Shown: in pieces, positions 1 to 8,663 of the stretch
Layout of the letters: the number at the start of each line of letters is the position of its first letter
How positions within the stretch are numbered: position 1 is the stretch's first letter
Program-made: the position numbers and the translations under genes
Assembly (NCBI GenBank): GCA_021802825.1
Contig: JAJZRG010000002.1
Span: 156,740 to 220,739, forward strand
Origin: Chloroflexota bacterium
Lineage (GTDB): Bacteria; Chloroflexota; Limnocylindria; Limnocylindrales; CSP1-4
Direction: 5' to 3'
Length of the DNA: 64,000 bases
The notes under the pieces: generated by a model
What the model was told of the DNA's origin: nothing
What the model saw: only the letters and a program-made list of their open reading frames with translations
Database searches by the model: none

Positions 1-1
1 G

Positions 2-541
2 GGGTCGGTCGGGGGCCCCGCGGCGTGGCCGTCGGGCGGCGGCGTGTTCGCGGTCCTCGCGCAGGGCGGCTTCGACCCGTCCGTCGGGCAGGGCCCGGAC
101 AACTGGAACGACGGCGCCTGGCTGTCGTCGGGCCTGCTCGGCGGGATCCTCCTCACCGCCCTCGGGATGGCCGCCTGGGTCATCGGCATGCTCGAGCGCC
201 TGCTGGTGATCGTGGGGCCCCTGTGCCTCGCCGCCTACGCGATGCCGGCGACGGCGCGGGTGACGTCGGTCTGGCTGCGCGCGCTCCTGGCCGTGCTCGC
301 GGTGCGCTTCGCGTGGACGGTGACCTTCGTCCTGTTCAGCCTCGTGGCGCTGCCGCACGTCGGCCCGTCCGGGGCCCCGCCCACGGTGGCCGACACGAAC
401 GTCCTGCTGGGGCTCGCGGCCGGGGCCGCGGCGATGATGCTCGGGCTGCCGCTCGTGCTGGTCCCGGTGGCCATGGCCGGGCCGCAGTCGCTCGAGCTCC
501 GCGAGCTGGCCTCGACGCTCGCCCTGCTGCGGTACGCCTGA
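2..541 (+). CDS. VirB6/TrbL-like polytopic membrane protein (5' end cut off by window)
   Basis: The frame is open from the first base, so the N-terminus is missing; the last 180 or so residues are present. They contain at least four hydrophobic segments (around GLLGGILLTALGMAAWVIGM, a second helix pair in the middle, and one near the C-terminus), with no enzymatic motif. A polytopic protein directly upstream of a PrgI domain, in an element that also carries VirB4, fits the VirB6/TrbL family, which forms the inner-membrane channel of type IV secretion systems. The call rests on topology and synteny, not on a diagnostic motif. The stop lies 2 nt before the next start, so the two genes are co-translated. 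Confidence 0.55.
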   Translation, partial: GSVGGPAAWPSGGGVFAVLAQGGFDPSVGQGPDNWNDGAWLSSGLLGGILLTALGMAAWVIGMLERLLVIVGPLCLAAYAMPATARVTSVWLRALLAVLAVRFAWTVTFVLFSLVALPHVGPSGAPPTVADTNVLLGLAAGAAAMMLGLPLVLVPVAMAGPQSLELRELASTLALLRYA

Positions 542-543
542 CG

Positions 544-1968
544 GTGGGCCGCCTCGTCGACGTCCCGGAGAACGCGGTCCGCGAGGAGCCGCTCGCGTTC
601 GGGCTCACCGTCTCGCAGCTGCTCGTGTGCGGCGCCGCGGTGGCGGTCGGCGCCCTCCTCGACCTGCTCCCGCTCTGGCTGCCGGTCCGGGCCGCGCTGA
701 TCCTCCTGGCCGCGGGGCCCGTGCTGGTGGCCGCGATCCTCCCGGTCCGCGGCGAGCCCGCGTACCGCTGGGCCGTGCGCGCCCTCCGGTACTGGCGCAG
801 CCCGCGCGTGCTGCAGGTGAGCGGGGCGGAAGCCGCAGGTAAGGGGGAGATAAGTGGGGTCCGCCACGATGCGCAGGTCGATGACGCGCGGGGAGGGGTC
901 GTGGACACCAGGGCAGACGTGCAGGCCACAGGGGACCCGGTCCCCGCGCGGGAACCGGGCCAGGTCGGGCCGGCGGCGCCGGGGCCCGCTGCGCTCGCGC
1001 GGCTGCGAGTCGTCGAGCCCGAGGCGGACGGGGCCGCGACGCCCGCCGGCGACCCGCCGGTTGGGGCCGCACCCGAACGCCCCCACCCCGCCCCGCACGC
1101 CCTGCCGACGATGCGCGTGGTCGCGGTCGCGGGCTTCGCGGGCGGGACCGGGCGGACCACGCTCGCGGCCGAGGTCGCGACGCTCGTGGCCGCGTCCGCG
1201 CGGATCCGCGTCCCCGACGGGTCGGAGCGGGCGGTCCGCGTCCTGCTCCTGGACGCCGCGCGGCTCGCGAGCGCCGCGGGCCTGCGCCTGGGGCTGCCGC
1301 CGGCCGCCATCGCCGCCTCCCGCGGCCACCGCCTCTGGCGCGACCCCTCCGCGGTCGCCGGGGCCGCGGCCCGGACGCCCTGGGGCGCGGACGTGCTCAC
1401 CCTGCCGCCGCACCCGCAGCTGGCCGAGCGCGACGCGGCCTGGGGAGAGGCGGCCGTCGGGTCGTTCGGCGCCGCCGAGGCAGGCGAGCTCGTCGAGGGG
1501 GCGCAGCGCGCCGGGTACCACCTGCTCGTCGCCGACCTCGGCTCGCTGCTCGAGGATGGGCACCGCGAGCTCATCGACGATGCGGACCTGGTCCTGGGGG
1601 TCGTCCGGCCGGCGCTCGAGTCCCTGCCGGACGTCTTCCGGCTGGCCACGGCGCTGCGCGCGCAGGGGATGGGCCGCAAGCTCGCGCTCGTCGCGTCGGC
1701 GGCGGACGACGACGCGGAGATCCGCCGCCTCGCGCGGGAGGCCGACGTCCCGGTCGCCGGGTGCGTGCGCCCGGACCCGGCCTTCACCGACGCGGCCGAC
1801 CGGGGCGTGCCCGCCTGGTCGCTCGCGCCGGAGCTGGCGGACGACCTCCTGCCGATCGCCCGCGGGGCCTGGCCGCTCCTCGCCGACACGCCCGCGAGGC
1901 CCGCCGGGCGCCGGTCCCGGCTGCGGACCGTCCGCGACGCGCTGTCCGCGCCGGGGGGCGCGAGGTGA
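544..1968 (+). CDS. PrgI-TadZ fusion: membrane PrgI domain joined to a ParA/MinD-like ATPase
   Basis: 474 aa from a GTG start 2 nt after the upstream stop. Residues 1-90 have PrgI form: a short polar start (DVPENAV), two transmembrane helices and a basic tail ending near YWRSPRVL. PrgI partners VirB4 and VirB6 in Gram-positive conjugation systems. A linker of about 100 residues rich in Ala/Pro/Arg follows. From residue 190 the protein is a SIMIBI ATPase with the deviant P-loop FAGGTGRTTLA (about 198-208), a Walker B-like LLLDAA and a later LLVADLGSLL segment. This resembles TadZ/CpaE, which positions Tad pilus machines. One chain therefore links a T4SS membrane part to a Tad localisation ATPase. 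GTGA overlap with the next gene. Confidence 0.75.
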   Translation: MGRLVDVPENAVREEPLAFGLTVSQLLVCGAAVAVGALLDLLPLWLPVRAALILLAAGPVLVAAILPVRGEPAYRWAVRALRYWRSPRVLQVSGAEAAGKGEISGVRHDAQVDDARGGVVDTRADVQATGDPVPAREPGQVGPAAPGPAALARLRVVEPEADGAATPAGDPPVGAAPERPHPAPHALPTMRVVAVAGFAGGTGRTTLAAEVATLVAASARIRVPDGSERAVRVLLLDAARLASAAGLRLGLPPAAIAASRGHRLWRDPSAVAGAAARTPWGADVLTLPPHPQLAERDAAWGEAAVGSFGAAEAGELVEGAQRAGYHLLVADLGSLLEDGHRELIDDADLVLGVVRPALESLPDVFRLATALRAQGMGRKLALVASAADDDAEIRRLAREADVPVAGCVRPDPAFTDAADRGVPAWSLAPELADDLLPIARGAWPLLADTPARPAGRRSRLRTVRDALSAPGGAR

Positions 1969-3266
1969 CGGCCGCGGACCCGGCGCCCGACCGCGCGCCG
2001 ATCCCGGCCGCGACCCTCGGCACCGTGCGCCGGCTGCTCGTCGCCCGCCTCCCGCCCGAGGACCTCAACCCGTTCGGGCGGACCGGGGAGCGGGAGGCGC
2101 GCCTGCGCCGGGCGATCGGCGAGATCCTCGCCGACCCCGCGCTCGACCTCGACCCGTCCCCCGCCCGGGTCGCGGCCGTCGAGGCGGCGGTCTGCGGGCT
2201 CGGCCCCCTCCAGGCCCTCGTGGACGACCCGCTCGTCGGCGACATCCTCGTCAACGGCCCGGGCGACGTGTTCGTCGAGCGCTCGGGCCGCCTCGAGCGG
2301 ACGGACGTGGCGCTCGCGTCGGCGCGCGAGGTCGTCGAGCTGTCCGAGCGGATCGCGGCGCTGGCGGGGCGCGAGCTCTCGGTCGCGCACCCGGTCGTCG
2401 ACGCGCGGATGCCCGACGGGTCGCGGGTGAACGCGGTCGTCCCCCCCGTCGGCGGCCCCTACCTCTCGATCCGCAAGTTCAACCGCCTCCGCCTCGACCT
2501 CCGCCCGGGCGGCCGGCACGGGCGCGACTGGGTGACCGAGGGCGGCCTGACCCCCGAGATGGCGGACGTCCTCGCCCGCCTCGTGCGGGCGCGCGCGAAC
2601 ATCCTGGTCGCAGGCGAGACCGGCGCGGGCAAGACGACGTTCGTGCGGACGGTGACCGACCTGTTCGACCCCTCCGAGCGCGTCGGCGTCGTCGAGGACA
2701 CGGCCGAGCTCGCGCTCGAGAGCCCCGACCGCTTCAGCCTCGAGACGCTCCACCCGCACGACCTCGCGGCCGGCGAGGCGGACACCCGCCTGCTCGACGT
2801 GGGCGACCTCGTGGCGAACGCGCTCCGGATGCGGCCCGACCGCCTGATCGTGGGCGAGATCCGGCTGCCCCGCGAGGCCTTCTACACCCTCCAGGCGCTC
2901 CACACCGGGCACGACGGGTCCGCGACGACCATCCACGCGAGCTCGGCCGAGGACGCGCTGTTCCGCCTCGAGCTCCTGGCCCGCCAGAGCATGCGCGACC
3001 TGACGGCCACCGACCTGCGCACCTACATCTCGCGCGTGTTCGACCTCGTCGTGGTCATGCGCCGCCTCCGCTCGGGCCGGCGGATCGTGCGCCAGCTCAC
3101 CGCGGTCGACGGGCTGGACGCCGCCGGCGGGTACCGCCTGACCGACGTCTTCCGCGCCGAGGCCGGCCCCGGGACCGACGGGATCCGGTTCGCGCGCGAT
3201 TCGGAGTGGGGCCCGTCGGCGCGCCTCCGCGCGCGCCTCGAGCTGGAGGGCGAGGCGTGGAGCTGA
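1965..3266 (+). CDS. cpaF: TadA/CpaF-type secretion ATPase (VirB11 family)
   Basis: 433 aa, GTG start inside the GTGA overlap with the TadZ-like gene. An N-terminal helical domain (to about residue 110) leads into the CpaF signature around LGPLQALVDDPLVGDILVNG. The Walker A motif GETGAGKT is at residues 217-224, followed by a Walker B/Asp-box region (VVEDTAEL), a His box and the RPDRLIVGEIR segment with its Glu. TadA ATPases are hexamers at the inner face of the membrane that power assembly of Flp pili. Length and all motifs are normal for the family. Four genes for ATPase, platform proteins and pilin follow without gaps, which supports a working Tad module. Confidence 0.92.
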   Translation: MTAADPAPDRAPIPAATLGTVRRLLVARLPPEDLNPFGRTGEREARLRRAIGEILADPALDLDPSPARVAAVEAAVCGLGPLQALVDDPLVGDILVNGPGDVFVERSGRLERTDVALASAREVVELSERIAALAGRELSVAHPVVDARMPDGSRVNAVVPPVGGPYLSIRKFNRLRLDLRPGGRHGRDWVTEGGLTPEMADVLARLVRARANILVAGETGAGKTTFVRTVTDLFDPSERVGVVEDTAELALESPDRFSLETLHPHDLAAGEADTRLLDVGDLVANALRMRPDRLIVGEIRLPREAFYTLQALHTGHDGSATTIHASSAEDALFRLELLARQSMRDLTATDLRTYISRVFDLVVVMRRLRSGRRIVRQLTAVDGLDAAGGYRLTDVFRAEAGPGTDGIRFARDSEWGPSARLRARLELEGEAWS

Positions 3267-4132
3267 TCGGCGCGCTCGCGACGGGCGTCGCGGTCCTCTC
3301 GCTGCTCCTCGCGCTCGCGCCGTCCCGGGCGCAGCCGGCGCCCGGGATTCGGGTCCGGGCCCGGGGGGCGTACGCCGTGCGGGTCGAGCGCGCGCGGACG
3401 TCGCTGGCGCGGGCGCGCCTCGACGTGTCGCCGCGCAGCTACCTCGCGCTCGAGGTCGCCTCGCCGGCCGTGCTCGGCTGCCTCGGGCTCCTGCTGTCAG
3501 CGCCCATGGGGCTGATCTGCGCGGCGGTCGGGGTGCTCGTCCCGCGCTGGTACGTGCGCCTGCTCGTCGGATCCGAGGCGCGCGCCGCGGCCGACGACGC
3601 CCCGCGGGTCCTGCGGGCGATGGTCAGCCGCGCGGCGGCGGGCGGCACGTACCCCGACCTCTTTGCGGCCGCAGCCGAGGCCGCCCGCCACCGCTGGGTG
3701 AGGGCAGACTTCGAGGAGGTCCTGTCGCGCTACTACGCGAACGAGGCGCCAGCCGACGCGCTGGTCGACGTGCGGCGGCGCCAGGCGGGGCGCAACCTCG
3801 GGCTCGTGTACGACGCCCTGGTCGCGCTCACCCGGACGCACCAGCCGGTGTCGGCCGCGGCGGAGGTGCTGGGCTCGCTGGGCGAGGCGACGCGCGCCAA
3901 CCAGGCGATCGCGCGGGCGGCCGCCGCGGAGAGCAGGGGGCTCCGGATGCAGGCGGTGATGCTCGCGGTCGTGATCCCGGCGATGTTCCTGTACCTGGTC
4001 GCCGCGAACGGCGAGCTCGTCGCGCCGGTCCTCGGCACGGCGCTCGGGAAGTACGTCCTGCTGCCGGCGGCCGCGCTGCTCGAGATCACGGGCATCGCGC
4101 TCTCCTGGCGCATCACCCGGCTGGAGGCGTGA
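3257..4132 (+). CDS. tadB: TadB-like type II secretion system F-domain platform protein
   Basis: 291 aa from a GTG start that overlaps the end of the ATPase gene by 10 nt. It has an N-terminal hydrophobic segment, a second helix pair near residues 70-100 (LGCLGLLLSAPMGL and following), a cytoplasmic T2SSF domain (about 115-235) and a C-terminal helix pair. This is the usual TadB plan. TadB and TadC form the membrane platform on which TadA turns pilin subunits into a fibre. No catalytic residues are expected. Which of the two F-domain genes is TadB and which TadC is assigned by order after the ATPase. Confidence 0.85.
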   Translation: MELIGALATGVAVLSLLLALAPSRAQPAPGIRVRARGAYAVRVERARTSLARARLDVSPRSYLALEVASPAVLGCLGLLLSAPMGLICAAVGVLVPRWYVRLLVGSEARAAADDAPRVLRAMVSRAAAGGTYPDLFAAAAEAARHRWVRADFEEVLSRYYANEAPADALVDVRRRQAGRNLGLVYDALVALTRTHQPVSAAAEVLGSLGEATRANQAIARAAAAESRGLRMQAVMLAVVIPAMFLYLVAANGELVAPVLGTALGKYVLLPAAALLEITGIALSWRITRLEA

Positions 4133-5040
4133 CCGTGCAGCTCGTCGGGACCGTCGCCACCGCGCTCGCCGTGTTCGCGCTGTGCGTCGCCGTCCTCGGG
4201 CGCGCCTCGGCGGCGCCGCGGCGCCTCGACGCGATCCGCGCCGCGTCCATCCCCCGCGCCCAGTACGAGCGTCTCGTGTCGGCCGAGGTCCCGCCCTGGG
4301 AGCGGCTGCTGGCGCCCGTCGCGTCGCGCATCGCCGCCCGCGCGCCCGCCCTCGCCTCGCAGGTCTCCGAGCGGGACCTCATCCGGGCGGGGCTCGACCC
4401 CGCGGTCGTCACGCCGGCCGAGGTGTACGCCGCCAAGCTGGTCCTCGCCGCGGGGATCGCGGCCGCGGGCGCCGTGCTCTCGCCGCTGGTCCCGGCCGCC
4501 CTGCTCCTGGCGCTGCCGCTCGCGTTCGCCGGCTACGTGTTCCCCACCGAGTACCTCGCGTCGCGCGGCCGCGGACGCACCGCCCAGATCGCGCGCGAGC
4601 TGCCGGACTTCCTCGCGCTCGTGCGCCCGCTCGCGGCCAGGCACGGCCTCGAGCACGCGGTCGCCGACGTCGCCGACGCGCTCCACGAGGCCTCGGGCGG
4701 GGGCAACCTGCTGGCCCGCCAGGTCCGCGGCGCCGTCGCCGCCTACGGGACCGGGACCGACCTGTTCGGGGCCCTGCGCGCGGTGGCGGCCGCCGCGGAC
4801 ATCGAGGAGCTCGACGAGCTCGCGGCGTCGCTCGCGCAGTCGCGCCGGCTCGGCAAGGGGGTCGCCGAGACGCTCGCCGAGCACGAGCGCTCGCTCCGCG
4901 ACGCCGAGCGCAACCGGCTGCTGGGGGCGGCATCGACCGTCCAGCCCAAGCTCGCGGGGATCCTCGCGGGCGTTTACCTGCCCGAGTTCGTCCTGCTCGT
5001 CGTCGCCCCGCTGTTCATCTCGACGATGGGACGGATCTAG
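4129..5040 (+). CDS. tadC: TadC-like type II secretion system F-domain platform protein
   Basis: 303 aa, GTG start in a GTGA overlap with tadB. A hydrophobic N-terminal helix (residues 5-25) is followed by helices near 100-135, then the T2SSF domain (about 150-270) with the typical ELPDFLALVRPLAARHGLE stretch, and a final helix (VYLPEFVLLVVAPLFISTM). It pairs with TadB as the Tad assembly platform. The stop is 17 nt before the Flp pilin start, with a strong ribosome-binding site between them, so the pilin can be made in excess over the machine. Confidence 0.85.
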   Translation: MTVQLVGTVATALAVFALCVAVLGRASAAPRRLDAIRAASIPRAQYERLVSAEVPPWERLLAPVASRIAARAPALASQVSERDLIRAGLDPAVVTPAEVYAAKLVLAAGIAAAGAVLSPLVPAALLLALPLAFAGYVFPTEYLASRGRGRTAQIARELPDFLALVRPLAARHGLEHAVADVADALHEASGGGNLLARQVRGAVAAYGTGTDLFGALRAVAAAADIEELDELAASLAQSRRLGKGVAETLAEHERSLRDAERNRLLGAASTVQPKLAGILAGVYLPEFVLLVVAPLFISTMGRI

Positions 5041-5044
5041 CGAC

Positions 5045-5051
5045 AAGGAGG
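5045..5051 (+). promoter_or_regulatory. Strong Shine-Dalgarno (AAGGAGG) for the Flp pilin gene
   Basis: AAGGAGG sits 6 nt before the ATG at 5058. It is the best ribosome-binding site in this operon, where most starts are GTG codons inside stop overlaps. A strong site at the major pilin suggests higher translation of the structural subunit. Confidence 0.7.
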
Positions 5052-5057
5052 TGCGCC

Positions 5058-5261
5058 ATGACCAACGCCACAGCAGCAATCGCCCGCACCGCGCGCCGCG
5101 CGTGGGCCGCCGCCCGCGCCGACGAGCGCGGCCTCACCACGGTGGAGTACGTGATCGCCGCGGCGATCATCCTCGTCGTCCTCTCGGCCGCGATCCTCGC
5201 CTGGAACAACGGCCTCGCCGCGAAGATCGGCGAGCTCGTCCGCACCCTGGCGGCCACGTGA
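5058..5261 (+). CDS. flp: Flp/Fap-type major pilin subunit
   Basis: 67 aa. A basic leader of about 27 residues ends at Gly, followed by LTTVEY: this is the Flp cleavage site G/XXXXEY, with Glu at +5 and Tyr at +6 of the mature pilin. A single hydrophobic helix (VIAAAIILVVLSAAILAW) and a short polar tail follow, giving a mature pilin of about 40 residues, normal for Flp. The prepilin peptidase (TadV/CpaA) that would cut it is not in the window. It lies between the platform genes and the pseudopilins in the standard Tad order. Confidence 0.9.
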   Translation: MTNATAAIARTARRAWAAARADERGLTTVEYVIAAAIILVVLSAAILAWNNGLAAKIGELVRTLAAT

Positions 5262-5683
5262 GCGCGCGGGAGGGCCGGGCGCGGCCCGGCCGCGGGCGGC
5301 GCGGCCAGGAGGGCGTCGCGACCGTCGAGGCCGTGCTCGTCGTCCCGCTCGTGCTCATCCCGGTGCTGGTCGCCGTCGTCGTCTTCGGGCACCTCTCCCA
5401 CCTGCGGACCGTGCTCGACGCGGCAGCGGCCGCCGGGGCCCGCCAGGCCGCGGTCGGGGGCGCCGACGGCCCTGCGGTCCGGAGCCGGATCGCGGCCGAG
5501 CTCAGCGGCGGCGGCGTGAGCCCGGGCTCGGTGTCGGTCACGGTCGAGCCGGCCGTCGCGGCGTGGGGCCAGCCGATCCGCGTCCGCCTGTCGACGACTG
5601 GCTCGGCCCCGATCCCGTTCCTCGGGTCGTGGTCGGTGCCCCTGGCGTCCGAGTTCGTGACCCGCAGCGAGGTGACCCACTGA
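5258..5683 (+). CDS. tadE: TadE-like pseudopilin
   Basis: 141 aa, GTG start in a GTGA overlap with the Flp gene. A basic leader precedes GVATVEAVLVVPLVLI, a TadE-type prepilin motif with Glu five residues after the Gly, then one transmembrane helix and a beta-rich exported domain. TadE minor pilins are thought to initiate or cap Flp fibres. Length is typical. The gene ends in an ATGA-type overlap with the next pseudopilin. Confidence 0.85.
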   Translation: MSAREGRARPGRGRRGQEGVATVEAVLVVPLVLIPVLVAVVVFGHLSHLRTVLDAAAAAGARQAAVGGADGPAVRSRIAAELSGGGVSPGSVSVTVEPAVAAWGQPIRVRLSTTGSAPIPFLGSWSVPLASEFVTRSEVTH

Positions 5684-6174
5684 TGGCAACGACACGAGGG
5701 GGCGAGCGCGGCCAGGTGGCCGTGTACGCCGTGGTGATGTTCCCGCTTCTGCTGCTCATCCTCGCCCTGGTGCTCGCGGTCGGCACGGTCGAGGGCCTGC
5801 GCTCGCGGCTGGGGGCCCAGCTCGACATGGCCGCGCTGACCGCGACCCAGGCCGTGGACCTCGCCGCCCTGGCGCGCGGCGGGCCGCCGGCGCTTGTGCC
5901 CGCCGCCGCGGAGGCGCTCGCACGCGAGTACCTCGCGGCCAACGTGGCGGCCCTGGGCGGCCAGCTGCTCGCGTCGCCCGACCAGGTCGCGAGCGGCGCG
6001 ACTGTGGCCGTGGTGAACAGCCCCGGCACCGACCCGGTCACCGGGCTCCCGGACGCGGCCCCCACGGTGAGCCTGCGGGTCCGGGTCCCGGTGCGGGTGC
6101 CGCTGCTCGGCCTCACGGGCATCGGGACTACGGTGGTGCTGGACGTCACCGGCTCGGCAGCGGCGAGGAGCTAG
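5683..6174 (+). CDS. Second TadE/TadG-like pseudopilin
   Basis: 163 aa, ATG overlapping the tadE stop by one base. A short basic leader (RGGERGQ) precedes a long hydrophobic helix (residues 13-35), after which an exported domain follows. The mature N-terminus lacks the Glu at +5 seen in Flp and TadE, so peptidase processing is uncertain. Position after TadE suggests a TadF/TadG-type minor pilin. TadG proteins of the von Willebrand type are much longer, so this is a short variant. Confidence 0.65.
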   Translation: MATTRGGERGQVAVYAVVMFPLLLLILALVLAVGTVEGLRSRLGAQLDMAALTATQAVDLAALARGGPPALVPAAAEALAREYLAANVAALGGQLLASPDQVASGATVAVVNSPGTDPVTGLPDAAPTVSLRVRVPVRVPLLGLTGIGTTVVLDVTGSAAARS

Positions 6175-6178
6175 TGCG

Positions 6179-6754
6179 ATGAACCGAGCTACGCGCATGC
6201 CCGTGCTCGCCCTCGCCGCCGTGGCCCTGGGGCTCCTCGTGGTCGGCGGGATCCTGCTCGTCGGGCGGCTCGGCGCCGCCGACGCGACGCCGGCCCCGTC
6301 GCGGACCGCCCCGCCCTCGGCAGCCGCGCCGTCTCCGCCCGCCGGGCCGTCGGCCTCGCCGGCAGACCCGCGATCGACGCCGGAGGGCGCCGTCCGGGCC
6401 TTCCTCGCGGCCTACGCGGCCGCCCGCCGCTCCGACGACCCGTCCGCGGTCTCGGAGTTCACCACGGGCACCGGATCGGACGCCTACCGCTCGGTCGCCG
6501 CGTTCCTCGCGGGGCAGCGGTCGGTCGGCAAGGCCTCGATCCTGACAGAGCAGCGGGTCGAACGCCTCGCGGCGGCCGCCTCCGGCGAGACGGCGACGGT
6601 GACGCTCGACTACACGGTGTCGGGCTACGACACCGGCCTCGCCGACGCGTCGCCGCTCCAGACGCCGCAGGCGCTCCCGACGGCGCACCTGACCGTGCGG
6701 CTGCGGCTCGTCAGCGGGCTCTGGCTCGTCGACGCCTACGAGTCGCACCCGTGA
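6179..6754 (+). CDS. Membrane-anchored exported protein of unknown function
   Basis: 191 aa, ATG four bases after the pseudopilin stop. One N-terminal transmembrane helix (about residues 9-30) is followed by a Pro/Ser/Ala-rich spacer and an outside domain of about 125 residues (from STPEGAVRAFLAAY) that ends with a beta-rich LRLVSGLWLVDAY. The overall plan, anchor plus a compact NTF2/VirB8-like alpha+beta domain, would suit an accessory T4SS or pilus protein, but I see no diagnostic motif. Its place inside the Tad operon and its overlap with the next gene argue for a role in the same machine. Confidence 0.6.
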   Translation: MNRATRMPVLALAAVALGLLVVGGILLVGRLGAADATPAPSRTAPPSAAAPSPPAGPSASPADPRSTPEGAVRAFLAAYAAARRSDDPSAVSEFTTGTGSDAYRSVAAFLAGQRSVGKASILTEQRVERLAAAASGETATVTLDYTVSGYDTGLADASPLQTPQALPTAHLTVRLRLVSGLWLVDAYESHP

Positions 6755-7962
6755 GGCGCCGCATGGCGGCCGCCCTCCTCGCCCCCGCGGCGGCGGCCCT
6801 GCTCGCCCTCGCCGCCACCGGGCCCGCCGCGGCGCTCGACTCCGGCGTCGACATCTCCGTCACCACGTGGCAGGCCGGGTCCGGGCGCTCGTACGTCGGC
6901 GTCAGGGCGGACGGCAGGTGGACGTCACCGTCGCAGCGGCGCTGCGTGGCGTACTGGACCTCGTGGGTCCACAAGTACGAGATCCTCGCCGACCCGGTCG
7001 GCGACCAGTGGTCGGTCCAGCTCATGTCGTGCGCCGGCGGGGCGAAGTACCCGCTCGACCCGATGATCGTGGTCACGACCCGGTCGCAGCCGGGGATCGG
7101 GGTGGACGCCCAGGCGTCGGGCGTGCTGAGCCTCGACCTCGGGGTCGCCGTGTCCCCCGGGACCGCCCCCGCCGGGACGACGAGGTCGGTGACCGCCAGC
7201 CTGTCCGGCGGCTGGCTGGGCTCGGTGGCGGACGACATCCGCGCGGTCATCGTGCCGGGCTCGGTCCGCGTCCGCTCCTGGTCGGTGGACTTCGGCGACG
7301 GCACCGGCGGGTCGGTGGCGGCGAGCCCGGCGGACCCGCTGCGCATGTCCACGACGCACGCGTACGGCGCGGGCAGCTTCTCGGTCACGGTGACCGCGCA
7401 CGTGGCGGGCCGCGCCTACGCGGCGTTCGTCGCGCCCGACGGCTCGCCGTACGAGACGACCGTCCCCTGGGCGGTCGACGTGACGAACGCCGCGTCCGGC
7501 GTCTCGGGCATCCCCATCGAGCACCTGCCGCCGGTCGTCACCGTCGCCGGCAGCCCGTCGGGCGCGCTCCCGGGCGGCGCGGCCGTCCCGCCCGACGCCA
7601 TGGGCCACGCCGCGGTCTTCTGGCCCCGCGGGCTGCCGTGCGCCCTCTACGTCCGCGGGACGATCGTGCGCGAGGGCGTCATGCGCTCGGGCGGCGCCGT
7701 CATCGGCGGCGGCGTCACGACCGTCACCGGGTACCGCTACACCGCGGGCGTCAATGACGCCGCCAGCCCCACGCCCACCGGCCGCTACCCCGCCTCGACG
7801 CCCATCCGCATCCAGTGGGACACGCCGCTGCCCGGGACGCAGTCGTACCCGGTCCGGGTCGTGCTGGACCTGTCGACCTTGTATGAGGACGGGACCGTCC
7901 GCACCTCGACCGTGGCGGGCGTCGTGTCGGTCGACGTCGTCTACTCAGCCGCAGCCGAATAG
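6751..7962 (+). CDS. Secreted protein with PKD-like domain
   Basis: 403 aa, GTG start overlapping the upstream stop. Residues 1-29 form a Sec signal peptide (RRR, hydrophobic core, cleavage near AAALDS). The middle part contains a PKD-like pattern (WSVDFGDGTGG near residue 180, followed by TTHAYGAGSFSVTVTA), an Ig-like fold common in surface and pilus-associated proteins. The rest has no recognised motif. It is probably exposed at the cell surface and may be an adhesive or structural part of the pilus apparatus, as it sits between pilin-like genes and cpaB. Confidence 0.7.
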   Translation: MRRRMAAALLAPAAAALLALAATGPAAALDSGVDISVTTWQAGSGRSYVGVRADGRWTSPSQRRCVAYWTSWVHKYEILADPVGDQWSVQLMSCAGGAKYPLDPMIVVTTRSQPGIGVDAQASGVLSLDLGVAVSPGTAPAGTTRSVTASLSGGWLGSVADDIRAVIVPGSVRVRSWSVDFGDGTGGSVAASPADPLRMSTTHAYGAGSFSVTVTAHVAGRAYAAFVAPDGSPYETTVPWAVDVTNAASGVSGIPIEHLPPVVTVAGSPSGALPGGAAVPPDAMGHAAVFWPRGLPCALYVRGTIVREGVMRSGGAVIGGGVTTVTGYRYTAGVNDAASPTPTGRYPASTPIRIQWDTPLPGTQSYPVRVVLDLSTLYEDGTVRTSTVAGVVSVDVVYSAAAE

Positions 7963-7973
7963 GGGGACCGCCC

Positions 7974-8663
7974 ATGCGCGTCCGTCGGACCGCCTACCTC
8001 GCCGTCTTCGTCATCGCGAGCCTCGTCGCGGCCGGCGCCTACTGGCTCGCCCAGCCGCGGACGCCCATCGTCCGCGCCACCGCCGACATCCCGGCGCTGA
8101 CGCAGGTCACCGCCGACATGGTCGGGCTCGTCCACGTCAGCCCCCTCGACGTCGCGCCCGACACCGCCCGCTCGCTCGACGCTGTCGTCGGGCGGTACGC
8201 CGCGCTGCCGATCCTCTCGGGGCAGGACGTCGACGCCCGGGCGCTCGAGGCCGTGCCGGGCTCCCAGGCGTTCGGCTTCGGCGCCCCGGTCGGCCCGGGC
8301 GAGGTCGCGTTCGCGCTCCCGGTGGCGGCCGAGCAGGCGGTCGGCGGAGCGCTGGCACCCGGCGCGAGGGTGGACGTGATCGCCGTGCCCAACGACGCCA
8401 AGACCGGCATGCCCGCCGCGAGCGGCGCCCCGGGGACCGTGTCGCTCGGGCAGGACCTCGTGATCCTCGCGCTCCGCTCGACGGAGGGCCGCCAGCTCGC
8501 CGCGGCGGACACCTCGTCGACCGGGGCGCTGCCGCCCAAGCTCGGCTCCGTGGTCGTGGCGATCCCGGCGGCGCGGCTGTCGGACTTCGCCACGGCGGCG
8601 CTCACGTCGACCTTCTACCTCGGGCTCGACCCGGGGGCAGCGGCGGCCTCGGCGGTGCCATAG
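7974..8663 (+). CDS. cpaB: CpaB/RcpC-type Flp pilus assembly protein
   Basis: 229 aa. One N-terminal transmembrane helix is followed by an SAF-like domain (IVRATADIPALTQVTADMV, about residues 33-95) and an RcpC/CpaB domain (EVAFALPVAAEQAVGGALAPG to VVVAIP). CpaB is a periplasmic or extracytoplasmic part of Tad systems. An 11-nt gap after the PKD gene keeps it in the operon. It is the last gene before the cargo island: a recombinase lies tail to tail on it, and the recombinase C-terminal frame even runs antisense into the last 60 bp of cpaB. Confidence 0.82.
   Translation: MRVRRTAYLAVFVIASLVAAGAYWLAQPRTPIVRATADIPALTQVTADMVGLVHVSPLDVAPDTARSLDAVVGRYAALPILSGQDVDARALEAVPGSQAFGFGAPVGPGEVAFALPVAAEQAVGGALAPGARVDVIAVPNDAKTGMPAASGAPGTVSLGQDLVILALRSTEGRQLAAADTSSTGALPPKLGSVVVAIPAARLSDFATAALTSTFYLGLDPGAAAASAVP

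Noticed and set aside
336-2936. Very long open frame on the minus strand across the Tad operon
   Set aside because: It is the antisense of well-supported Tad genes; long open antisense frames are common at this GC content, and its sequence is low-complexity.
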